Shown in pieces: positions 1 through 7,210 of a stretch of DNA of 64,000 nucleotides. The notes beneath the pieces are model-generated. The model had not been told where the DNA came from, ran no database searches, and was given only the letters and a program-made list of their open reading frames with translations. The translations under genes and the position numbers were made by a program. Where the stretch lies: contig SUYP01000004.1 in the NCBI GenBank assembly GCA_015060395.1, positions 1-64,000 on the forward strand, written 5' to 3'. This DNA is from Bacteroidales bacterium. Lineage in GTDB: Bacteria > Bacteroidota > Bacteroidia > Bacteroidales > UBA932. Numbering within the stretch: the stretch's first letter is position 1; every line of letters begins with the position of its first letter.

Positions 1-238
1 AGGTGGCAACATTTTTCGATGTACGCAGTTTGTTTACTACCTTGATTTGGTCGTTCTCATCGAAAGTGGTATTTCTTTCGTCATAGCTTACTCGGGTTTG
101 CAACTTTCCGATGGTTGCGGTAATCTTTACCGCATCGGCATCACCCTGCGGAATGAAATCTTCATCCTGCGTACAGGCCGCAAATGAGAATGTCAGTGCT
201 GCCAGGGCTATATATTTAAATGCTTTCATTGTATTCAT
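1..238 (-). CDS. Fimbrillin-family lipoprotein (N-terminal part; runs off window edge)
   Basis: Only the first 79 codons are in the window. The protein opens with a lipoprotein signal peptide ending in LTFSFAAC, so it should be anchored to a membrane through Cys. The next part, with ITATIGKLQTRVSYD and then FDENDQIKVV, closely parallels VTATIGDAQDTRVS and FDADDQIHIV in the gene at 1261-2220. That marks it as another fimbrillin-family (Mfa-like) paralogue, probably a structural or tip subunit of a surface fimbria. Two in-frame ATGs are possible, at 238 and at 229; the second gives the more usual MKAFKYIALAAL signal peptide. It is the fifth gene of the minus-strand operon, 121 bp after 360-1220, with a palindromic repeat in the gap. 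Confidence 0.7.
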   Translation of the reverse strand, partial: MNTMKAFKYIALAALTFSFAACTQDEDFIPQGDADAVKITATIGKLQTRVSYDERNTTFDENDQIKVVNKLRTSKNVAT

Positions 239-256
239 TTTTATGATATTCGCTTT

Positions 257-353
257 GTCATTGCCGGCTTGACCGGCAATCTTAGATCCCCGATCAAGTC
301 GGGGATGACGGTTCCCAAGTCGGGGATGACGGTTCCCAAGTCGGGGATGACAA
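257..353. repeat. Compound palindromic intergenic repeat with 21-bp tandem units
   Basis: This stretch between two fimbrillin genes starts with an inverted repeat (TTGCCGG/CCGGCAA, 261-279). A palindrome ATCCCCGA-tcaag-TCGGGGAT follows (286-306). A 21-bp unit beginning GTCGGGGATGACGG then repeats at 298, 319 and, cut short, 340. The same kind of GTCATCCCCG palindrome occurs at 5766-5790. Such dispersed palindromes (REP-like) are common in intergenic DNA of Bacteroidetes. The arms would fold in mRNA and could affect stability or polarity between operon genes. Confidence 0.75.
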
Positions 354-359
354 TTTCGA

Positions 360-1220
360 TTACTCCGTCTCAAGTACGCCACCTGCAGCATAACCCCAAG
401 GGCTTGCAGTGATGCTACCCAACGTCACCTTATCCTGACCAATCTGGAGGGCGATGTTGTATTGCGTGCCTGCCTCGAGCTTATTATCCACCGTAGCCAA
501 GTTGATAGTTGTCTTGAACACACGAGCATCCTCCATCGTGATGGTGATGGGCAGCGATGTGCAAGATTCCATCGGGATAACCAACAGCTCATTATTCGCC
601 ATTGCGAGAATGGTATTGGCTTCCGGCAAATCGCTCCAAGTATTGTCGAAAACGTTCAGAGTGCCTGAAGCATACATACCTTCCACTTTTACCGAAGTGA
701 TTATCTGGCTTGTGAGTTCAGTACCAAATGTAGGTTTAAGAACTAACTTGGTAAGGGCGTGGGTCATCGTGAGTTCTACGACCCTGGATGTAAGATCATC
801 GGCAGTAGCCACGAGCCAGTCGGTCTGCTCTGATGCTGTAACGGTGACACTGCCTGTTGTCGCATCAACATAAGGATAGTAAGCGTAAATCTTCTGCTGA
901 GAACTTGCGCCTTCGAAAAGTACGGTTCTTGTGCAGTCCCAATGATCACCGTTGTGGTGCCAATGCATATTGGTGGCATTATACTTATCTGCAGAGCCTC
1001 CGGTAACGAATACGCCCATATTAACGAATTCTCCATCCGTAATACCTTCGAGTTTATTGTCATCCGTGATGACACGTGTTGTCAGCTCTGCCACACCTGC
1101 CGAAGCGATGGTGATGGGGGTGTCCTTCGTATCATCGATGTTGAAATCATCGTTGTTCTTGTCGCAAGCCACCAATGCGAGGGCAACCGCTGCTATCGTA
1201 AAATATTTGTTGATTCTCAT
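360..1220 (-). CDS. Fimbrillin-family lipoprotein
   Basis: This 286-residue protein has a lipoprotein signal peptide with lipobox ALVAC at about residues 15-19 and a Ser/Thr-rich, beta-strand-rich body. Family hallmarks are the HALTKLVLKP segment near residue 150, the LEAGTQYNIALQIG strand near 250, and the closing ASPWGYAAGG. These match fimbrillin/Mfa-like proteins of Bacteroidales, which are exported as lipoproteins and assembled as fimbrial stalk or tip subunits by strand exchange after gingipain-like cleavage. I infer subunit function; stalk or tip cannot be told apart here. It lies 40 bp after the related gene at 1261-2220 on the same strand and is very likely co-transcribed with it. 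Confidence 0.8.
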   Translation of the reverse strand: MRINKYFTIAAVALALVACDKNNDDFNIDDTKDTPITIASAGVAELTTRVITDDNKLEGITDGEFVNMGVFVTGGSADKYNATNMHWHHNGDHWDCTRTVLFEGASSQQKIYAYYPYVDATTGSVTVTASEQTDWLVATADDLTSRVVELTMTHALTKLVLKPTFGTELTSQIITSVKVEGMYASGTLNVFDNTWSDLPEANTILAMANNELLVIPMESCTSLPITITMEDARVFKTTINLATVDNKLEAGTQYNIALQIGQDKVTLGSITASPWGYAAGGVLETE

Positions 1221-1260
1221 ATTCGTATATATATTTAAGTTTCAAATCATTCTTGTCGTT

Positions 1261-2220
1261 CTAAATCTCTTCTTCTGCTTCGCCACCGTCAATGTCCGGA
1301 GCAGTTTCCCAGTCGGTAACGAACACATCCCTAAGTTCTACCTTTTCCTTGCTCACAATCAGGTAAAGCGTAGTCCGCTGCCCCGACCTGAAGGTGAGCT
1401 GACCGGTATGCTCGTAGTTGATGGTCTTTTCCTCACCGTTTCCAGTAAACTTGATGGTGAGCAGTTCACCATTGAACTCGTGTGGCACAGTGATACAGGT
1501 GCCGCTCCAATGGTAATTGTCGTCGGGATGTTGTCTCGCTTGCATTCTGACATAATCGCCAGTTGCACTTTTCGCATCTACCTCACCCGTCATCAAATTA
1601 CACTTGACCGTATTTTTCAGTTTGGTCTCTATGGAGATGTCGCTGTATGTCGTGTACTCGTTGCGGAAAAACAGATGCACATCGAAACGCGAGAGCAGGT
1701 GATTGAACCGCAAGGGTAAAGTATTGTCAGCGGGACGCTCGCCTGTCCAACGCGCAAGGAGGATGTCATCCTTTTTATAATCCCCCGTGAGGGTGATCTC
1801 TATCTCCGTAAGGTCTTGGTCACTCTTCACAAAGCCCTCCGGCCACCAAGCAAGGAAATTGTGCTGAAGTCCATCGCCATTCTGCCAACGCATATAGGGT
1901 TCTGTCTTCCACTTGTAGCCATTGTAGGTACTTACCGCATCGTTCCACCAAGTGTCGGTGGGATCACTCCACGGTTTGTTATACTCGTCCCAATTGCCCG
2001 TCCAACCTACGATGTGTATCTGGTCATCCGCATCGAATACATATTTATTGTCTTCAGGCTGCGAAACACGGGTATCCTGTGCATCGCCGATGGTGGCGGT
2101 AACTTCCACCGCATCGCTGTCGGGTACTGCCGGTGGCAGTTCCTCCTGCTCACAGGAGGTCGCCACAGACAGCAAAGCCAGCAACATCGGCATTATGATA
2201 TATTTCCTGTTCTTCATCAT
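1261..2220 (-). CDS. Fimbrillin-family lipoprotein
   Basis: A 319-residue lipoprotein (signal peptide with ALLSVATSCEQ, Cys about residue 23). The N-terminal motif VTATIGDAQDTRVS, followed by FDADDQIHIVGW, is typical of Bacteroidales fimbrillin-like proteins. So are the central FNHLLSRFDVHLFF segment and the late FRSGQRTTLYLIVSKEKVELRDVFVTDW strands (given here only as landmarks). The tail is acidic (GGEAEEEI). It sits 17 bp after the coiled-coil lipoprotein gene and 40 bp before the next fimbrillin, so the three are probably one transcript. Export to the outer surface as a fimbrial or surface-layer subunit is inferred from the family. Confidence 0.8.
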   Translation of the reverse strand: MMKNRKYIIMPMLLALLSVATSCEQEELPPAVPDSDAVEVTATIGDAQDTRVSQPEDNKYVFDADDQIHIVGWTGNWDEYNKPWSDPTDTWWNDAVSTYNGYKWKTEPYMRWQNGDGLQHNFLAWWPEGFVKSDQDLTEIEITLTGDYKKDDILLARWTGERPADNTLPLRFNHLLSRFDVHLFFRNEYTTYSDISIETKLKNTVKCNLMTGEVDAKSATGDYVRMQARQHPDDNYHWSGTCITVPHEFNGELLTIKFTGNGEEKTINYEHTGQLTFRSGQRTTLYLIVSKEKVELRDVFVTDWETAPDIDGGEAEEEI

Positions 2221-2237
2221 CTTAACGCTTTATAAGA

Positions 2238-5200
2238 TTATTCACCTGCATTGCCTTGATAACTGTCACCATCGCCAAAGCCACCTATGCTGTTAGTATT
2301 CCCGACATAGTTATGGGCAATCATCGGGATGGCATCAGATGCAATCTCCGTTCTGCCGTTTGTGATGACAATGTAGATTACAGCCTCCTTATTTCCTTTC
2401 CAGAAATCTTCGATGAGCAGTGATGGGTCATTATCCTTGACTGTTATGTTGATCATACCGTCCTCAGATGCTGTTACAGCCGTAACTGTGAGTTCTGTCG
2501 GTGTGCCTCCCGCACGAGTGGTCGGGTCGTTGGTATAGCGTACATATGCCTTAATGACACTGTTTTCGGTACCTTTATTGTTTTCCCAAGCCTTAACCAA
2601 AGCAGTGTTGAGTCTCTGCGGATTGATAATAAAATCGAGAGAGACGGTGTGCGCGGTGTAATCCAACTTCACCTTTCCATCGCTATATTGAGGGATAAAT
2701 GTCACGCTCTGGATCTGGTCGAAGAGCTCTTCAAGTGCTTCAATTCTGCTTTCCAATTCATCGACAGCGGTCTGCAATAAATCCACCTCTCCCTCTACGG
2801 TATCCATTCTACCTTGAAGATCTTCAATAGCATCTTTCATCGCAGCCATATCGCTCTGCACTGTTGCCAAATCCTGTTTAACCTCATTCACATCTTCCTT
2901 AGTTGCACACTCCTCTATTTCATTGAAAAGTTGAACGATTTTGCCCTCAATGATAGTAAGCCGAGATGTAAGCGTTGTGATGGTCTCCTTGATGGTGGCG
3001 AGCTGTCCCTCCAAAGCCGTCTTCACGGTTTTCAACTCATCGAGCACCTTCTGCTCCGATGCTGTAATCTGGCCTTCGAGGTCGCTCTCCAAGGCTGCAA
3101 ATGCCGCGTTGGTGGCATCAATCTTCGACTGCAAGTCGTTTGCGGTGTTCTGCAAAGACTCTATGTAGCCTTTGAGTTCGGCATCTACACCCTTCAAATC
3201 CTCAATCTGCTGTTTGATGGAGTTGATGTCTGCCTCGATAACATCCAGACGAGCCTTGATCTTCTCAATCTCGCTGTTGATGGCATCTATCTGCGCCTGA
3301 AGATTGTCCTGCGCGGTCTTTACAGCAGCTGCTATCTCGGCACTGATTTTTCCGTTGTTGTCAGTGATGGCATCCTCAATGGCCTTCTTGTAGGCTGCTG
3401 TGAGGTCGCTCTCTGCCTGTGCAAGAGCTGCAGCGAGGTCATCAATCTCCTTCTGGAGTGCGGCATCGCCCTCCGTAACCTGCGTTTGAAGTGCGGTAAT
3501 CTTACCGTCAAGCTCTGCCTTGGTGTAGTAACCATCGGCAAGGACACCATTCACCCACTCCTTCATAGATGTCTCGCTGGCAGTGATAGCTGTCTTGATG
3601 GCATCGGTGTAGGCAGCGGTAATATCATCCTTTGCGGTCTTGATGGCTGCTGTGTAGGCATCGGTAATCTCCGTTACCTTGGCTGCGATGTCGGCATTCA
3701 CACCGGCCACGGCTGCTGCGATGTCATCGGTAATCTTCTTGCTGAGTTTCTCCTCCAAGGCGGTGATGCTCTCCTGCGTGCTCTTTATCAAGGCATTGAT
3801 TTCCGAAATGGCGGTCTGTGTAGCCTCATACTGCTCCAATGTAGAGAATGTGGCAGTTGCCCAATCCTCGGTAGCTGTAATCTCGCTATCCACATAGGTT
3901 TGAAGGTCGGCAATCTTCTGGTCAAGTTCCGCATCCTTTGCCTGCAATGCAGCGATGGTGTTGTTGATGGTGGCGAGCTGTCCCTCCAAAGCCGTCTTCA
4001 CGGTGTTCAACTCATCGAGCACCTTCTGCTCCGATGCTGTAATCTGGCCTTCGAGGTCGCTCTCCAAGGCTGCAAGTGCCGCGTTGGTGGCATCAATCTT
4101 CGACTGCAAGTCGTTTGCGGTGTTCTGCAAAGACTCTATGTAGCCTTTGAGTTCGGCATCCACTTTCTTCAAATCATCAATCGAGCCGTTAATGGCATCA
4201 ATCTGCTGGTTGATGGAGTTGATGTCTGCCTCGATAACATCCAGACGCGCCTTGATCTTCTCAATCTCGCTGTTGATGGCATCTATCTGCGCCTGAAGAT
4301 TGTCCTGCGCGGTCTTTACAGCAGCTGCTATCTCGGCACTGATTTTTCCGTTGTTGTCAGTGATGGCATCCTCAATGGCCTTCTTGTAGGCTGCTGTGAG
4401 GTCGCTCTCTGCCTGTGCAAGAGCTGCAGCGAGGTCATCAATCTCCTTCTGGAGTGCGGCATCGCCCTCCGTAACCTGCGTTTGAAGTGCGGTAATCTTA
4501 CCGTCAAGCTCTGCCTTGGTGTAGTAACCATCGGCAAGGACACCATTCACCCACTCCTTCATAGATGTCTCGCTGGCAGTGATAGCTGTCTTGATGGCAT
4601 CGGTGTAGGCAGCGGTAATATCATCCTTTGCGGTCTTGATGGCTGCTGTGTAGGCATCGGTAATCTCCGTTACCTTGGCTGCGATGTCGGCATTCACACC
4701 GGCCACGGCTGCTGCGATGTCATCGGTAATCTTCTTGCTGAGTTTCTCCTCCAAGGCGGTGATGCTCTCCTGCGTGCTCTTTATCAAGGCATTGATTTCC
4801 GAAATGGCGGTCTGTGTAGCCTCATACTGCTCCAATGTAGAGAATGTGGCAGTTGCCCAATCCTCGGTAGCTGTAATCTCGCTATCCACATAGGTTTGAA
4901 GGTCGGCAATCTTCTGGTCAAGTTCCGCATCCTTTGCCTGCAATGCAGCGATGGTGTTGTTGATGGTGGCGAGCTGACCCTCCAAAGCAGTCTTCACGGT
5001 GTTCAACTCACCGAGCACCTTCTGCTCCGATGCTGTAATCTGACCCTCGAGGTCGCTCTCCAAGGCTGCAAGAGCAGTGTTGGTGGCATCAATCTGTGAC
5101 TGGAGGTCGGCTGCGGTAGTCTGCAAAGCGTCAATGTAGCCTTTGAGTTCTGCATCAACACCCTTCAAATCATCAATCGAGCCGTTGACAGCGGTAATCT

Positions 5201-5342
5201 GCTGGTCAATAGTAGTGAGCGAGGTGCCCTCAATCTTGTCAATGAGATCATAGATATTCTCAAACTGCTGATCTATCTTCTTACATCCAATTGCCTGAAG
5301 AAGAAAGATTGTAACTGTCAGATAGGTAATGATTCTTTTCAT
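2238..5342 (-). CDS. Giant coiled-coil lipoprotein with duplicated 332-residue unit
   Basis: This 1034-residue protein has a signal peptide with lipobox LLQAIGC (Cys about 20), then about 850 residues of Ala/Asp/Ile-rich heptads predicted to form a long coiled coil, then a beta-rich C-terminal domain of about 150 residues with a TTRAGG segment. Unit 1 begins near IDQQITAVNGSIDDLK and unit 2 near INQQIDAINGSIDDLK, 332 residues apart. A truncated third copy begins at IKQQIEDLKGVDAELK. Each full unit has a YYTKAELDGKI element like those in phage tail fibre shafts. The layout resembles a rod with a distal adhesion or binding head on a surface anchor. No enzyme motif is visible and I assign no precise function. 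It lies between an unknown small gene (20 bp upstream) and fimbrillins (17 bp downstream), suggesting a role in the same appendage or surface structure. Confidence 0.75.
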   Translation of the reverse strand: MKRIITYLTVTIFLLQAIGCKKIDQQFENIYDLIDKIEGTSLTTIDQQITAVNGSIDDLKGVDAELKGYIDALQTTAADLQSQIDATNTALAALESDLEGQITASEQKVLGELNTVKTALEGQLATINNTIAALQAKDAELDQKIADLQTYVDSEITATEDWATATFSTLEQYEATQTAISEINALIKSTQESITALEEKLSKKITDDIAAAVAGVNADIAAKVTEITDAYTAAIKTAKDDITAAYTDAIKTAITASETSMKEWVNGVLADGYYTKAELDGKITALQTQVTEGDAALQKEIDDLAAALAQAESDLTAAYKKAIEDAITDNNGKISAEIAAAVKTAQDNLQAQIDAINSEIEKIKARLDVIEADINSINQQIDAINGSIDDLKKVDAELKGYIESLQNTANDLQSKIDATNAALAALESDLEGQITASEQKVLDELNTVKTALEGQLATINNTIAALQAKDAELDQKIADLQTYVDSEITATEDWATATFSTLEQYEATQTAISEINALIKSTQESITALEEKLSKKITDDIAAAVAGVNADIAAKVTEITDAYTAAIKTAKDDITAAYTDAIKTAITASETSMKEWVNGVLADGYYTKAELDGKITALQTQVTEGDAALQKEIDDLAAALAQAESDLTAAYKKAIEDAITDNNGKISAEIAAAVKTAQDNLQAQIDAINSEIEKIKARLDVIEADINSIKQQIEDLKGVDAELKGYIESLQNTANDLQSKIDATNAAFAALESDLEGQITASEQKVLDELKTVKTALEGQLATIKETITTLTSRLTIIEGKIVQLFNEIEECATKEDVNEVKQDLATVQSDMAAMKDAIEDLQGRMDTVEGEVDLLQTAVDELESRIEALEELFDQIQSVTFIPQYSDGKVKLDYTAHTVSLDFIINPQRLNTALVKAWENNKGTENSVIKAYVRYTNDPTTRAGGTPTELTVTAVTASEDGMINITVKDNDPSLLIEDFWKGNKEAVIYIVITNGRTEIASDAIPMIAHNYVGNTNSIGGFGDGDSYQGNAGE
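3253..3980. repeat. Copy B of near-perfect internal tandem duplication (period 996 bp)
   Basis: By direct comparison I found no difference between this 728-bp block and 4249-4976, exactly 996 bp away. The nearest mismatches are at 3252/4248 and 3981/4977. Similarity continues at lower identity on both sides. The period is a multiple of three, so the reading frame is kept. Such identity points to a recent duplication or ongoing gene conversion. Confidence 0.9.
4249..4976. repeat. Copy A of near-perfect internal tandem duplication (period 996 bp)
   Basis: Partner of 3253-3980. A further, shorter and more divergent third copy of the unit's N-terminal part lies at about 3000-3205, offset 975 bp from copy A's downstream neighbour because seven residues are missing. 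Confidence 0.9.
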
Positions 5343-5362
5343 AATTATACTATATTATACTA

Positions 5363-5713
5363 TTACTCCTTGATCTTTGTCTTCATTATATAATCCAGCT
5401 CGATCTCTCTGAGCCTGTCGTATTTCTTGAACCAGCGGCGAGGGCTGGTCTGCGTGCAGAAATAATGCTCCGTGATGTTGCCCTCGTCGTCATATTGGAC
5501 TACAGTGGTCTTGATGCGAGGCACGGAAGGGCCGTTGCCGTGACGGAAAGAATAATCCAGCCAGGCCTTGAACTCCTCGCTCATATCCTCCTCAGCCTCT
5601 AAAAGAAGGAGGGTCTTGAATTTGGAATGATTGATCTTCCGGAATGTCTTCTGCCCCTCAAACGTCATCGTGAAATCCCCGGATTCCATATGGAAGGTCG
5701 CTTTTACGGTCAT
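5363..5713 (-). CDS. Unknown small protein, first gene of the fimbrillin operon
   Basis: A 116-residue protein with no signal peptide or recognised domain. The first third is likely beta-rich (MTVKATFHMESGDFTMTFEG). It is followed by a helical acidic stretch (EAEEDMSEEFKAWLDYSF) and a basic C-terminus (TSPRRWFKKYDRLREIE). The frame stays open upstream to 5875, but that extension would translate through a palindromic repeat (5730-5790) and the promoter region. The ATG at 5713 is therefore the sensible start. It is followed after 20 bp by the coiled-coil lipoprotein gene. A cytoplasmic accessory role in the same operon is possible but not supported by any motif. Confidence 0.6.
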   Translation of the reverse strand: MTVKATFHMESGDFTMTFEGQKTFRKINHSKFKTLLLLEAEEDMSEEFKAWLDYSFRHGNGPSVPRIKTTVVQYDDEGNITEHYFCTQTSPRRWFKKYDRLREIELDYIMKTKIKE

Positions 5714-5729
5714 AGTTCTGTTGTTTAGA

Positions 5730-5790
5730 TGCCCGATCAGGTCGGGTATGACGGTTAATTTTCTTGTCATCCCCGGCTCCGACCGGGGAT
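5730..5790. repeat. Pair of palindromic repeats in operon leader
   Basis: Two palindromes lie in the presumed 5' leader of the fimbrillin operon: CCCGA-tcagg-TCGGG (5732-5746) and ATCCCCGG-ctccga-CCGGGGAT (5769-5790). They belong to the same dispersed family as 257-353 and would form hairpins in the leader mRNA. Confidence 0.75.
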
Positions 5791-5808
5791 CTTCATCACT
5801 GTTTTTTC

Positions 5809-5816
5809 CAAATTTA
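5809..5816 (-). promoter_or_regulatory. Promoter -7 box for the fimbrillin operon
   Basis: On the minus strand this reads TAAATTTG, matching the Bacteroidetes -7 consensus TAnnTTTG. It would start a transcript about 90 nt before the ATG at 5713, with the palindromes of 5730-5790 in the leader. Confidence 0.5.
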
Positions 5817-5839
5817 TGTGATTTGATTTGAAATATTTC

Positions 5840-5847
5840 TATTTTTG
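5840..5847 (+). promoter_or_regulatory. Promoter -7 box for the AraC-type regulator
   Basis: TATTTTTG fits TAnnTTTG. It faces the regulator gene at 5970 and gives a leader of about 115 nt that contains the direct repeat at 5863-5895. Confidence 0.5.
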
Positions 5848-5862
5848 CCCAAGAAAATGAAC

Positions 5863-5895
5863 TACCGTTTAGCAAATTGAGATACCGTTCAGTAA
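5863..5895. promoter_or_regulatory. Candidate operator: two 13-bp direct repeats 20 bp apart
   Basis: TACCGTTTAGCAA at 5863-5875 and TACCGTTCAGTAA at 5883-5895 match at 11 of 13 positions and start 20 bp apart, about two DNA turns. AraC-family proteins typically bind tandem direct half-sites with about this spacing. The site lies downstream of the regulator's own promoter and upstream of the operon promoter, which would suit autorepression plus activation of the operon. The assignment is inferred. Confidence 0.45.
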
Positions 5896-5969
5896 TTTTC
5901 CTCCCCTCGAAACGATTGTGCCACAGCGCTTTAGGAAAATAAAAATATTTTCAGAACAACTCGACAAAA

Positions 5970-6845
5970 ATGAAGAATTTCAGTCTCATAAGCCATTCAG
6001 ACAGCGTGGAACTGGTCTATAACGAAAACCACCACGTCACAGGAGTCTGCTACATTCCGATTGACCGTGGAGAATCCATATTGAAGTCCCACCTCTCATA
6101 CCATTTTTTGGTGTTTGTGCTTAAAGGGAAGGTCGTGATATCCTGCAAAGACTTCAATGAGAAAACCATAAGCCAAGGATATATGGCCTTTCTGTCAAAA
6201 GGCGGATTCCTTGAAGTGACGGCTCACGAAAAGAACTCATCGCTGCTCTTCTTCGGCCTCGACGAAATCACCATCCGAACAGACAAATCCCTGCAGGATT
6301 TTTTCACCACCCATACTAACAAAGATATGTACACCCACAACATCCTGCCGGTGAAAGAAGACTTGAAGCAGATAGTGGACAGAATGGTGATCCAAGTGAG
6401 AAAGGGAAAGATAAGAAACGGAGCAATCTGCCAGGCCTGGCACACCGAACTCTTCATCACATTTGTGACATACTACACCAAGACACAAGTGACAGAATTC
6501 TTCCGTCCCATCATCAGCACTGATATAAATTTCAGAGATTTCGTAGAGAACAATTACCTGGAAGTCGAGTGCAGCGCACTGAAACTGATCCGGCTTTCCG
6601 GTCTGCCCAAGCACGTATTCAACAAAAGATTCAAGGAAGAATACGGCACCACCCCGAAAGTGTGGATGGAAGAACGACTCCGGAAAGATCTGCAATACTA
6701 TGCAACCCTCCCGAACATAACCACCAAATACCTCGCGGGAAAACTCCAGATGACAGTCATCAAACTATGCAAGATCACCAACCGCCTCTATGGCCTCACC
6801 CCAGGTGAACTGATCAGCCGGATGAAATCCGCTCCGCAACAATAA
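5970..6845 (+). CDS. AraC-family transcriptional regulator
   Basis: This 291-residue protein has an N-terminal cupin-like sensor half. Its C-terminal part has the two helix-turn-helix layout of AraC/XylS regulators: about residues 195-225 (VECSALKLIRLSGLPKHVF), then FKEEYGTTPKVWMEERL, then a second weaker HTH (TTKYLAGKLQMTVIKLCKI) and YGLTPGELI. The GTTPKVWMEERL segment is the signature joining helix. No Cys or other ligand pocket can be named. It is transcribed away from the fimbrillin operon, and the shared 256-bp region has both promoters and a direct repeat, so it is probably the local regulator of that operon. Confidence 0.85.
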   Translation: MKNFSLISHSDSVELVYNENHHVTGVCYIPIDRGESILKSHLSYHFLVFVLKGKVVISCKDFNEKTISQGYMAFLSKGGFLEVTAHEKNSSLLFFGLDEITIRTDKSLQDFFTTHTNKDMYTHNILPVKEDLKQIVDRMVIQVRKGKIRNGAICQAWHTELFITFVTYYTKTQVTEFFRPIISTDINFRDFVENNYLEVECSALKLIRLSGLPKHVFNKRFKEEYGTTPKVWMEERLRKDLQYYATLPNITTKYLAGKLQMTVIKLCKITNRLYGLTPGELISRMKSAPQQ

Positions 6846-7210
6846 ATCGTCCTCGCTTATGGAGCCTTTCACCAAAATTTTTCAGTTCGACTTTTGCAAT
6901 ATTACACAAAATTGGCAACTGTGTAAGAATTTTTAGGTATGAAAACAACATCTGTAGCACCCTGCATACGGCGGATTCAGATTAAAACGGTGTCGCTCGA
7001 TTGTCTCTGTTACACGAAGCCAACCAGCGACCTGTCCATTGACTCCGGACCGCCGCAAGACTCCAAAAGAAGGTGTGTTGGCATTGGCCAATGAGGGGCA
7101 TCACCTTTTTCCAGAGCGGCCGTCACAAAATAAGTCATTTTTCTGCCGGACGTTTTTCAGAATGCAGAATTTAACGGATCTGCTTGCTGCATCAAAAATA
7201 GATCAGGGAA
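6846..7210. other. Intergenic region with one possible 51-codon ORF
   Basis: No convincing gene fills these 365 bp between the regulator and cutC, which are transcribed toward each other. A plus-strand ORF at 6939-7094 would encode a 51-residue basic, Cys-containing peptide beginning MKTTSVAPCIRRIQIKTV. No good promoter or ribosome-binding site precedes it. The string looks more like a piece of a repeated intergenic element than a real gene, but this could not be tested. Confidence 0.3.

Noticed and set aside
2814..5099. 761-residue open frame on the plus strand, opposite the coiled-coil gene
   Set aside because: It is the antisense of a repetitive GC-biased coiled-coil gene. Its product is Cys/Leu-rich nonsense with no signal or domain, and the minus strand has a clear signal peptide and operon context.
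3000..5140. Possible CRISPR-like repeat array
   Set aside because: The repeats are 332 codons long, in frame, and have no spacers. There are no cas genes in the window.
2238..5342. The coiled-coil gene as part of a prophage because of its tail-fibre-like motif
   Set aside because: It has a lipobox, lies in a fimbrillin operon and has no capsid, terminase or lysis genes nearby.
5714..5875. N-terminal extension of the gene at 5363-5713
   Set aside because: It would translate palindromic repeats and the promoter region; the ATG at 5713 is a better start.
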